Shown here: piece by piece, positions 31,417-39,323 of the stretch
Layout: each line of letters opens with the position of its first letter
Numbering within the stretch: the first letter of the stretch is position 1
Assembly (NCBI GenBank): GCA_036823195.1
Contig: DAISGI010000001.1
Span: 1 to 64,000 of the forward strand
Direction of reading: 5' to 3'
DNA length: 64,000 nt
From: UBA4874 sp002399435
Lineage (GTDB): Bacteria > Bacillota > Clostridia > Caldicoprobacterales > DTU083
Notes under the pieces: model-generated
Databases searched by the model: none
Seen by the model: only the letters and a program-made list of their open reading frames with translations
Told to the model about the DNA's origin: nothing
Made by a program: the position numbers and the translations under genes

Positions 31417-32547
31417 TTGGATCAGACAGACAGAAAGGAAATCATACGGAAAAGAGCAGAGGAACTGGGGCTGGACTCCATTGCGTTTTTGCCGGTCCGG
31501 TCTTTCCCGCTTTGGAAAAAGGGAATTCAGATACGTAAATTTTTGGATCCGAACACAGCCGGTTACTGGGAGAGGCGGGGACTTACCCAGGACGCCAGGA
31601 CTGTCCTGCCGGATGCGGGGACGATTATTGCAGCTGCTTGTCCCTATTCCGTGTACCAATATCCTTTTTCACCGGGCAAAGGATATTACAGCGCATATTA
31701 TGCCGCCTATCCGAAAGCAAGGGAAGCCATGAAAGACCTGGGAGCCGTTCTTCAGAAAGACGGATATGAGGTGAAAGTCGATCCTCCCCTGCCGATGAAG
31801 GAAATTGCCTATCGCGGAGGTCTTGGAAAATATGGCAGAAACGGACTGATCCACAATAATCCGTTCGGGTCCCTCATGACCCTGCATGTCCTTCTTACCG
31901 ATGCAGTTCTTCCTGCTGATAATATTGACTCGGGGGAGCTGTGTGATTGCGGGGACTGCCGGCTTTGCATTAGGGCCTGCCCCATGAATGCCCTGGCGGA
32001 AAACGGTGTGGTGCAGATCCGGCGCTGCCTGCGTTTCTACATGATGTCTCCGGGAATCGTGCCTGTTGGGATACGGGAAAAGCTTGGGGATCGCATGCTG
32101 GGCTGTGAGGACTGTCAGATTGTCTGTCCCAGGAACCGGAGAGGATACCGGAATGCCGTGGAAGCAGGATCCGGACAGGCTATCTTTCCAGTCCGGAATT
32201 TGCTTTCCGATTATGCCGCCGGTCTGAAGAAATATATGGTGCCGGTTGCGGATACCATAGGCAAAAATTATGCCAGGCCACGGAGAATTCTGTCCATGGC
32301 CGTAATTGCCGCAGGAAATTCCGGGGATCCGTCTTATCTTCCCTTGCTGGCTCATACGCTGCGCCACCCTCATCCCCCCATCCGTGCCCACAGTGCCTGG
32401 GCTATCGGAAAACTGGGCGGAGTGCGGGCAGAAGGGGTCCTGAAGGCTGCCGGGGAGGAGGAAAAGGATCCTGAAGTACAGGAGGAGATTCGTCTGGCGG
32501 AAGATCGGATCCGGCAGGTCGCCTTTCCAAAAGCGGTTCCCGGATGA
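31417..32547 (+). CDS. queG: Epoxyqueuosine reductase QueG
   Basis: A 376-residue cobalamin-dependent iron-sulfur enzyme catalysing the last step of queuosine formation in tRNA anticodons (epoxyqueuosine to queuosine). Seen: the family segment IAYRGGLGKYGRNGL, the two [4Fe-4S] motifs CDCGDCRLCIRACP and CEDCQIVCP, and a C-terminal HEAT-like repeat with HPHPPIRAHSAWAIGKLGG. The TTG start lies 7 bases after GGGGAGGG. It has its own promoter, and the topoisomerase operon follows. Confidence 0.93.
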   Translation: MDQTDRKEIIRKRAEELGLDSIAFLPVRSFPLWKKGIQIRKFLDPNTAGYWERRGLTQDARTVLPDAGTIIAAACPYSVYQYPFSPGKGYYSAYYAAYPKAREAMKDLGAVLQKDGYEVKVDPPLPMKEIAYRGGLGKYGRNGLIHNNPFGSLMTLHVLLTDAVLPADNIDSGELCDCGDCRLCIRACPMNALAENGVVQIRRCLRFYMMSPGIVPVGIREKLGDRMLGCEDCQIVCPRNRRGYRNAVEAGSGQAIFPVRNLLSDYAAGLKKYMVPVADTIGKNYARPRRILSMAVIAAGNSGDPSYLPLLAHTLRHPHPPIRAHSAWAIGKLGGVRAEGVLKAAGEEEKDPEVQEEIRLAEDRIRQVAFPKAVPG

Positions 32548-32548
32548 T

Positions 32549-32576
32549 TTTACACCGGGATAATCCGTGATATAAT
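32549..32576 (+). promoter_or_regulatory. Promoter of parE-parC
   Basis: TTTACA (32549-32554) and TATAAT (32571-32576) are 16 bp apart, about 57 bases before the parE start. Confidence 0.6.
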
Positions 32577-32632
32577 GGGAAAAGAGCATATAACAGGAAC
32601 ACTTGTTCTTTATGGGGAGGACGAAGGGAACT

Positions 32633-34579
32633 ATGACCAAAAGCTACGGAGCGAATGATATACAGGTGTTGGAGGGATTGGATGCAGTCCGGCTGCGGCC
32701 TGGAATGTATATTGGCACAACCGGTGCCAGAGGCCTTCACCAACTTTTATGGGAGATTGTCGATAACGCCGTGGATGAAGCTGCGAACGGCTTTGCAACC
32801 ACCGTGGAGGTGATATTGCACGACGATTGCAGTGTTACGGTTCTGGACAACGGGAGGGGGATCCCCATCGGGATTCATGACACCCTGAAAATACCCGGTG
32901 TCCAGGTGGTGTTTACGCAACTTCATGCCGGTGGCAAGTTTAATACAAATAATTACAATTATTCCGGAGGGCTCCACGGTGTGGGAGCTTCTGTGGTCAA
33001 TGCCCTTTCCAGATGGCTGGAAGTGGAAGTAGCCATTGATGGACAATTATACCGGCAGAGATATGAAAGTTATGAGAAAAACGGCAAGATGCAGGTGGGA
33101 AAGCCTGTTACGCATCTGGAGCATGTGGGGGAAACGGGAAAAAAGGGGACAAAGATCCGATTTTTGCCGGATGGCAAGGTTTTTCCGGATATTCACATGA
33201 ATGCAGCGGTGATCGCCAAAAGATTAAAGGAACTGGCTTTTCTGAATAAAGGGATTCAATTGATTCTCGTGGATGAGACGAAGGAAAAAGAAAAAAAGGA
33301 AGTTTATCATTATTCCGGCGGTCTGAAGGACTTTGTGGCATATCTGAATGAGGACAAATCCGTGATTCATCCGGAAGTGATTTATTTTGAAGGGGAAAAG
33401 GAAGAAATTCATGCTCAGGTAGCCATTCAATATACCGATTCGTATACGGAAAGTATTTTTTCGTATGTCAACAATATTCCGACCAGCGAAGGCGGGACTC
33501 ACGAAACGGGCTTCAAGACAGCGATAACGAAGATGCTCAACGACTTTGTACGAAAGCAGAATCTGTACAAGGGGAAAAATGGAGGGCTGAGCGGGGAAGA
33601 CTTTCGGGAAGGCATGACCGCTGTGATCTCGATTAAGATGCATAATATCCAGTTTGAGGGTCAGACCAAGACAAAGCTGGGCAACCCGGAGGCCCGTATC
33701 GCCATGGAAGCCATCGTATCGGAGCAGCTGGGCCTTTACCTGGAGGATATTGATCATCAGGAAATTCTGAAGCTCATACTGGAAAAATCAATCCGTGCGG
33801 CAAAGGTGCGGGAGGCGGCCAGAAAAGCAAAGGATATCACCCGGAAGAAAAACAGTCTGGAAGCTGCACCGCTGGTGGGGAAGCTGTCCAGCTGTACAGG
33901 CAGGGATGCCAGTCAAAATGAGCTGTTCATTGTCGAAGGGGATTCTGCAGGAGGCTCTGCCAAGCAGGGCAGGGACAGGCGATTTCAGGCAATCCTTCCG
34001 CTTCGGGGGAAACCGCTGAATGTGGAGAAAAAGCGTCTGGATCAGGTATTGGCCAATGAAGAATTCCGCACGATCATTTCCGCATTGGGCACCGGGATTG
34101 AAGAAGAATTCAAGTTAAACAACCTGAAATACCATAAGGTCATTATCCTGGCCGATGCGGATCAGGACGGAGCCCATATCCGGGCGATTCTGCTCACGTT
34201 CTTCTTTCGCTATATGAGGGAACTGATTACCAAAGGGCATGTCTACATCGGGCTGGCACCTCTCTACCGGATTGCCGGGAAAAGCCGTGTGGAATATGCA
34301 TACGATGATAACGAACTGAAGGAAAAGGTGCGGGAAATCGGGAAGGGATACACCGTTCAGCGATATAAGGGGCTGGGAGAGATGAACCCGGAACAGCTTT
34401 GGGAAACCACTATGAATCCTGCCAATCGTGCCATTGTGAAGGTGAGTATTGAAGATGCGGCGGAGGCGGAAAAACGGATCACCATCCTCATGGGAGACAA
34501 GGTCGAATCCCGTCGCAAATACATAACCGCCTATGCGAACTTCAACAAAAAAGATATTATTCAGGAAATGGGGGTGTAA
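32633..34579 (+). CDS. parE: DNA topoisomerase IV subunit B
   Basis: A 648-residue type IIA topoisomerase ATPase subunit. Motifs: LEGLDAVRLRPGMYIGT, the GHKL ATP site EIVDNAVDEA and VLDNGRGIP, GGLHGVGASVVNALS, the TOPRIM acidic residues in FIVEGDSAGGSAKQGRD and LADADQDGAHIRAILL. It relaxes and decatenates DNA together with ParC, three bases downstream. The ATG at 32633 gives the usual short N-terminus. A GyrB identity is not ruled out by this subunit alone; the partner decides for topo IV. Confidence 0.9.
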   Translation: MTKSYGANDIQVLEGLDAVRLRPGMYIGTTGARGLHQLLWEIVDNAVDEAANGFATTVEVILHDDCSVTVLDNGRGIPIGIHDTLKIPGVQVVFTQLHAGGKFNTNNYNYSGGLHGVGASVVNALSRWLEVEVAIDGQLYRQRYESYEKNGKMQVGKPVTHLEHVGETGKKGTKIRFLPDGKVFPDIHMNAAVIAKRLKELAFLNKGIQLILVDETKEKEKKEVYHYSGGLKDFVAYLNEDKSVIHPEVIYFEGEKEEIHAQVAIQYTDSYTESIFSYVNNIPTSEGGTHETGFKTAITKMLNDFVRKQNLYKGKNGGLSGEDFREGMTAVISIKMHNIQFEGQTKTKLGNPEARIAMEAIVSEQLGLYLEDIDHQEILKLILEKSIRAAKVREAARKAKDITRKKNSLEAAPLVGKLSSCTGRDASQNELFIVEGDSAGGSAKQGRDRRFQAILPLRGKPLNVEKKRLDQVLANEEFRTIISALGTGIEEEFKLNNLKYHKVIILADADQDGAHIRAILLTFFFRYMRELITKGHVYIGLAPLYRIAGKSRVEYAYDDNELKEKVREIGKGYTVQRYKGLGEMNPEQLWETTMNPANRAIVKVSIEDAAEAEKRITILMGDKVESRRKYITAYANFNKKDIIQEMGV

Positions 34580-34582
34580 ATC

Positions 34583-37051
34583 ATGGCAGGGAAGAGGAAG
34601 AAAGAATCGTTTGTACAGGATCCAAGTAAGGTTTTCCAGAAGCCTCTTGAGGATGTCATGCATGAATCCATGATGCCTTATGCGGAATATGTCATTATGG
34701 AACGGGCACTGCCCAGGGTGGAGGACGGGCTGAAACCGGTTCAGCGGCGGATCCTTTATACGATGAATGAACTTGGACTGACGCCGGACAAGCCTTATAA
34801 GAAATCTGCCAGAATTGTCGGGGACTGTCTGGGAAAATATCATCCCCACGGAGATACTTCCGTATACGACGCCATGGTCCGTATGGCCCAGAACTTCAAT
34901 ATGCGAAATCCTCTTGTGGATGGTCACGGGAACTTTGGCTCCATGGACGGGGATTCTGCGGCTGCCATGCGTTACACGGAAGCCAGGATGACGCCGCTGT
35001 CCCTTGAGCTGCTCCGGGACATTGAAAAGGAAACAGTACCCTTTGACCTGAACTTTGATGATACCCTGAAGGAGCCGGCTGTCCTGCCGGGGCGCTATCC
35101 CAACCTGCTGGTGAACGGTTCTTCCGGCATTGCCGTAGGCCTGGCCACCAATATACCGCCTCACAATCTCGGGGAAGTCATCGATGGCGTTATTGCCGTT
35201 ATGGATGATCCGGAGATTACCATGGATCAACTGCTCAACAAAATATCCGGGCCGGATTTCCCCACAGGGGGTATGATACTCGGCAGGGATGGGATCCGAA
35301 AAGCCTATGAAACGGGAAAAGGGAAAATCGTTCTGCGTGCAAAGGTGGACATTCAAAAGCTCCCGGGTGGGAAAAAGCAGTTGGTCATTACCGAAATACC
35401 CTATCAAATCAACAAAGCTGCCCTGCTGGAGAAAATACTGCTTCTCAGTGAAAAAAGAAAGGGCGTTCTGACCGGTATTTCGGATATCCGGGACGAGTCG
35501 GACCGTACCGGGATCCGGGCTGTCATTGAGATAAAAAAAGATGCAGATGCGCAGAAGATTCTGAATTATCTGTACAAATATTCCGATCTTCAAACGACTT
35601 TTGGTGTGAACATGGTGGCGATTGCCGATGGAAAGCCGCGGCAGCTGGATCTGTTATCCATCATCCAATACTATATCCGGCATCAGGAAACGGTTGTCAC
35701 CCGGAGGACCCAATATGATCTGGACAAGGCCAAAGCCCGGGCGCATATTCTGGAGGGCCTGATCATCGCCGTTGACAATATTGATCAGGTGATTTCCATC
35801 ATCCGTTCCTCCAAAAATCCAAAAGAAGCGCGCAAAAGGCTGCAAAAGGAATTTACCCTGACGGAAGTGCAGGCGCAGGCTATTTTGGACATGCGGCTTC
35901 AAAGGCTGACAAATATGGAGATTCTGAGTCTGGAGAAAGAATACGCCAGGATCCGGAAATGGATGGATCGCCTGACGACGATTCTGTCTTCGAAAGTTCA
36001 GCTGCGCAAGGTGATTCAGAAGGAATTGCTGGAGATCCGTGAAAAATATGCGGACAAAAGGAGAACGGAGATCGTAGAAGATGCCGGCAAAGCGGAAATC
36101 AAGACGGAGGATTTGATCTATATTGAAGATATTGTCATTGCGCTGACCCGAAATCAGGAAATCAAAAGCATCCCGGCGAAATCATTCCGGCATTCCAGCC
36201 ATGACGCGGGGGAAGGGAAGCCCGGCGAAACCAACTATGTTGAATTTCTGGTGAATTCCGCTACCCATCACCGGATCCTTTTCTTTACGGATATGGGGAA
36301 CTGTTACGGCATTCTTGGCAAGGATATTCCTCAGGGAAAATGGAAGGAGAAAGGGGTTCCACTGGCCCAGCTGTTCCACGGACTGGATAGCAGGGAGAAA
36401 GTGGTCGGGGTGATCCCGGTTTCTGAATTTCAGGACTCCCGGTATGTTCAATTCTACACAAAAGGCGGTCTGGTGAAGCGAACCGCATTATCCGAATACG
36501 ATTCCCGAATGGCAAAGCTGAAGGCCTGTGGCCTGAGGAAAGGAGATCGAGTCCTTTCGGCAGAATACAGCGACGGAAGTCCGGATGTCCTGATCGCCAC
36601 ATCCGATGGCATGAGCCTCCGCTTCCGCGGCAGCGAGGTAAAGCCCATGGGCAGGACAGCGACAGGAGTGAAGGCAATCCAACTGAAGAAAAACGATCGG
36701 GTCGTTTTTGCGCAGCAGGTGGAGAAGGACGGAGAGCTGATTGTTTTGACGGACAGAGGGTTTGCAAAACGTTCGCCGATTGCGGATTATGAACGACAGG
36801 GCCGTGGAGGGATTGGTTTTCGGACCATTACGTTTGCCCGGAGCCGGTCCAACGGCAGGGAGATTATCCGGGCCTTCTACAGGAAAGAGCCAAAAGAGCC
36901 ATATAATGTGATCCTGATTCAAAAGGACGGGACGACGACAATACTCGACCCGGATCAGCTTTCCATGGAAACCCGGGCCGCCAGAGGCCAGTCCGTGGCG
37001 ATGGTATTGATGGATAATGAAATTCAGTTTGCATATCGCATCTATGAATAA
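34583..37051 (+). CDS. parC: DNA topoisomerase IV subunit A
   Basis: An 822-residue breakage-reunion subunit. The active-site Tyr131 (AAMRYTEAR) and the quinolone-site residues Thr92 and Asp96 (GDTSVYDAM; E. coli GyrA Ser83 and Asp87) are in place. The C-terminal beta-pinwheel follows from about residue 500. At the start of the pinwheel, where gyrase has the QRRGGKG box needed for DNA wrapping, this protein reads FRHSSHDAG, which supports ParC over GyrA. A terminator follows. It is co-transcribed with parE. Confidence 0.9.
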   Translation: MAGKRKKESFVQDPSKVFQKPLEDVMHESMMPYAEYVIMERALPRVEDGLKPVQRRILYTMNELGLTPDKPYKKSARIVGDCLGKYHPHGDTSVYDAMVRMAQNFNMRNPLVDGHGNFGSMDGDSAAAMRYTEARMTPLSLELLRDIEKETVPFDLNFDDTLKEPAVLPGRYPNLLVNGSSGIAVGLATNIPPHNLGEVIDGVIAVMDDPEITMDQLLNKISGPDFPTGGMILGRDGIRKAYETGKGKIVLRAKVDIQKLPGGKKQLVITEIPYQINKAALLEKILLLSEKRKGVLTGISDIRDESDRTGIRAVIEIKKDADAQKILNYLYKYSDLQTTFGVNMVAIADGKPRQLDLLSIIQYYIRHQETVVTRRTQYDLDKAKARAHILEGLIIAVDNIDQVISIIRSSKNPKEARKRLQKEFTLTEVQAQAILDMRLQRLTNMEILSLEKEYARIRKWMDRLTTILSSKVQLRKVIQKELLEIREKYADKRRTEIVEDAGKAEIKTEDLIYIEDIVIALTRNQEIKSIPAKSFRHSSHDAGEGKPGETNYVEFLVNSATHHRILFFTDMGNCYGILGKDIPQGKWKEKGVPLAQLFHGLDSREKVVGVIPVSEFQDSRYVQFYTKGGLVKRTALSEYDSRMAKLKACGLRKGDRVLSAEYSDGSPDVLIATSDGMSLRFRGSEVKPMGRTATGVKAIQLKKNDRVVFAQQVEKDGELIVLTDRGFAKRSPIADYERQGRGGIGFRTITFARSRSNGREIIRAFYRKEPKEPYNVILIQKDGTTTILDPDQLSMETRAARGQSVAMVLMDNEIQFAYRIYE

Positions 37052-37067
37052 TGCTGCCTGTGCTGTT

Positions 37068-37113
37068 CCGTTCCGGTCTGTTCCACTCTGACGGAAAGGA
37101 ACGGCCTTTTTTT
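37068..37113 (+). terminator. Terminator of parE-parC
   Basis: CCGTTCC (37068-37074) pairs with GGAACGG (37098-37104) over a long loop and is followed by CCTTTTTTT. Confidence 0.75.
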
Positions 37114-37195
37114 ATATGTTCCGCGGGATGCCGCCACAAAATAAGTCATAAGCCGGATTGCCCTGTAATAGATTACTATTAGCGAGGTGTTGTAC

Positions 37196-37984
37196 ATGCG
37201 AGTTATTTATCTGTCCAGGGCAAAGGGCGCCAGGCTGCTGTTGGTGATCTGCCTGTTCATGTTGTCCCTCCTATTTCTTGATAACGACTATGGGAAGGAG
37301 GTACGAAAGACGGCAGCGGTTTTTTTGAATCCGAGGAAGGAGCTTCCCATTTATTCGGTGGACACGAAGGAAAAGAAGATAGCCATTTCCTTCGATGCTG
37401 CCTGGGGAGCCGAATATACCTCAAAGATCATGGATATCCTTGAGGAAAGGAATATCCGAACCACCTTTTTTTTGGTCGGGATCTGGGTGGATAAATATCC
37501 CGAACGGGTGAAGGAGATCGCAGAAAGAGGGCATGAAATTGGCAACCATTCAACAACTCATCCGGAAATGTCCAAATTGAGCAAAGAGCAGATGATTTCT
37601 GAAATTACGACCACACAGGAAAAGATCGGGAAACTGGCCGGCAACCATGCAGTCCATCTGATTCGCCCGCCTTACGGGGACTACAATGACCTGCTGATAC
37701 AAACCTGCCGGGAGCTGGGCTTCTATCCCATACAATGGGATGTGGATTCCCTGGACTGGAAAGAGGAAGGGGTTCAGCCAGTGGTGGACCGGGTGATGCG
37801 AAAAGTGAGAAACGGATCCATTATACTGTTTCACAATAACGGAAAATATACGACGGAGGCCCTGCCGCAGATTCTGGATCAACTTTTGAAGGAAGGATAC
37901 AAGATTGTGCCGATTTCCGAATTAATATATAAGGATCATTACCGCATGGATCATACGGGAAGACAGATAAAGACAGACGATTGA
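37196..37984 (+). CDS. Membrane-anchored polysaccharide deacetylase (PdaB-like)
   Basis: A 262-residue NodB-homology protein with one N-terminal membrane anchor (about 15-33). Catalytic motifs: SFDAAWG (motif 1 Asp), HSTTH (zinc His pair), RPPYGDYN, DVDSLDW and LFHN (final His). The FDAAWG form in place of FDDG is typical of sporulation deacetylases of the PdaB group. It probably removes N-acetyl groups from peptidoglycan at the cell or forespore surface. The ATG at 37196 lies 8 bases after GAGG. Confidence 0.85.
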   Translation: MRVIYLSRAKGARLLLVICLFMLSLLFLDNDYGKEVRKTAAVFLNPRKELPIYSVDTKEKKIAISFDAAWGAEYTSKIMDILEERNIRTTFFLVGIWVDKYPERVKEIAERGHEIGNHSTTHPEMSKLSKEQMISEITTTQEKIGKLAGNHAVHLIRPPYGDYNDLLIQTCRELGFYPIQWDVDSLDWKEEGVQPVVDRVMRKVRNGSIILFHNNGKYTTEALPQILDQLLKEGYKIVPISELIYKDHYRMDHTGRQIKTDD

Positions 37985-38064
37985 TCCCGGATGGCAGAAC
38001 TGTTCCTTTGCAAAACAGATCGTGCTTGTCAACACCGGAGAAGCAGAAGGGAGAGGGACGTGGA

Positions 38065-38742
38065 ATGACGGAATATACCACGGATAATAATTGGGTTACT
38101 CTGGCAGGGAAAGTAAGCACAGCCCTCAGTTTCAGCCATGAGATGTACGGAGAAGGGTTTTACGGTTTTATTCTTGCCGTCCCAAGGCTCAGTGATTATG
38201 TGGATCACCTGCCGGTTACCGTTTCCGAGCGCCTGATCGGAGGGGTTGATCTGAATGTTGGTGCGGAAGTTTTGGTTGAGGGACAGTTTCGGTCCTATAA
38301 TAAGTTTACTGATGGAGCAAACCGGTTGGTACTGACGGTTTTTGTGCGTGAGATATCCAACCGGACGGAGGAAGTCCATAATCCCAATCAAATATTCCTG
38401 AGCGGGTTTCTCTGCAAGCCGCCGGTTTACCGAACGACACCGTTCAAACGGGAAATAGCCGATCTGTTGGTGGCAGTCAATCGTGCCTATAATAAGTCAG
38501 ATTATATACCGACCATTGCATGGGGAAGAAACGCCAGGTTCTGTCAGAATCTGGATGTGGGGGATCACCTGAAAATCTGGGGCCGAATCCAGAGCAGGGA
38601 TTATCAGAAGAAGCACCCCACGGGTGAGGTCGAGGAAAGAGTGGCTTATGAGGTGTCGGTATCCAAAATGGAAGTTGTCGGAGACGAAGAAGAAAGCGGA
38701 GAAAATCCACAGCAAAACGAACTGGATCAAACGAAGCAATAA
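38065..38742 (+). CDS. Single-stranded DNA-binding protein with two OB domains
   Basis: A 225-residue protein containing two SSB-like OB folds in tandem (about 10-110 and 112-210). The first has NNWVTLAGKVSTALSFSHE and VEGQFRSYNKF, the second NQIFLSGFLCKPPVYRTTP, IPTIAWGRNARFCQNL and LKIWGRIQSRDY. The tail (NPQQNELDQTKQ) lacks the acidic DDIPF-type tip of replicative SSB, so it may be a specialised paralogue. It lies 80 bases after the deacetylase and before a strong terminator. AAGGGAGAGG precedes the ATG. Confidence 0.82.
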   Translation: MTEYTTDNNWVTLAGKVSTALSFSHEMYGEGFYGFILAVPRLSDYVDHLPVTVSERLIGGVDLNVGAEVLVEGQFRSYNKFTDGANRLVLTVFVREISNRTEEVHNPNQIFLSGFLCKPPVYRTTPFKREIADLLVAVNRAYNKSDYIPTIAWGRNARFCQNLDVGDHLKIWGRIQSRDYQKKHPTGEVEERVAYEVSVSKMEVVGDEEESGENPQQNELDQTKQ

Positions 38743-38749
38743 GGAGATT

Positions 38750-38776
38750 AAAAAAGTGCTGTAACAGCACTTTTTT
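38750..38776 (+). terminator. Terminator after the SSB-like gene
   Basis: AAAAAAGTGCTG (38750-38761) and CAGCACTTTTTT (38765-38776) form a 12-bp stem with a TAA loop. Confidence 0.9.
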
Positions 38777-38904
38777 GATTTAAGCGGTGGCTATTCACTT
38801 TATTGTTTTGCTGTGTTAAAATAAAGAAGCGGGCAGGAGACGATCGGAAGCTCCGGCAGGAATAGTGTGGGTGCCCGGGAAATCAGCAGTACGGGAGGAT
38901 CAGG

Positions 38905-39198
38905 ATGAAATACGAATCCAAATTACAGAGTGTACAGATGGATAGTTTATTTGATGCGATTCTATGTCTGAAGAATCGGGGGGAATGTTATCGCTTTTTT
39001 GAGGATCTGTGTACGGTCAATGAGATTCAATCCCTGGCGCAGAGGCTGGAGGTTGCCAGAATGCTGAGGGAGGAATGCACATACCACGAAATTGCAGATC
39101 GGACGGGAGCCAGCACGGCCACCATCAGCAGGGTAAACCGATCCCTGACATATGGAGCGGATGGGTACAGTCTGATTCTGGACCGGCTTGGAAAATAA
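38905..39198 (+). CDS. yerC: YerC/YecD-family TrpR-like regulator
   Basis: A 97-residue helix-turn-helix protein of the TrpR-like YerC/YecD family: KNRGECYRFFEDLCTVNEI, SLAQRLEVARMLREECTYHE, and the recognition helix region IADRTGASTATISRVNRSL. The C-terminus is YGADGYSLILDRLGK. It is followed by pcrA and ligA. The order yerC-pcrA-ligA is also found in B. subtilis, where pcrB lies between yerC and pcrA; pcrB is absent here. GGAGGATCAGG precedes the ATG. Target genes are unknown. Confidence 0.92.
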   Translation: MKYESKLQSVQMDSLFDAILCLKNRGECYRFFEDLCTVNEIQSLAQRLEVARMLREECTYHEIADRTGASTATISRVNRSLTYGADGYSLILDRLGK

Positions 39199-39323
39199 AA
39201 GCATTCCAGGGCATTTGACGTTGAGAACAGCAGGAAGACGACTTTTTTGTTTGTTTTCCTTGTTTTTAAGACGGCTGCAAACATGATATAATGAAGTAAA
39301 TATCAGCATAGGTGTGTGATGGA

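Noticed and set aside
34115..35593. A 492-codon minus-strand frame across parE-parC
   Set aside because: Both plus-strand genes are unmistakable topoisomerase subunits; the antisense frame is rich in His/Phe/Ile typical of shadows.
36784..36830. QGRGGIG near the end of ParC read as a GyrA box
   Set aside because: It lies in a late pinwheel blade, not at the start of the C-terminal domain where the gyrase box belongs.
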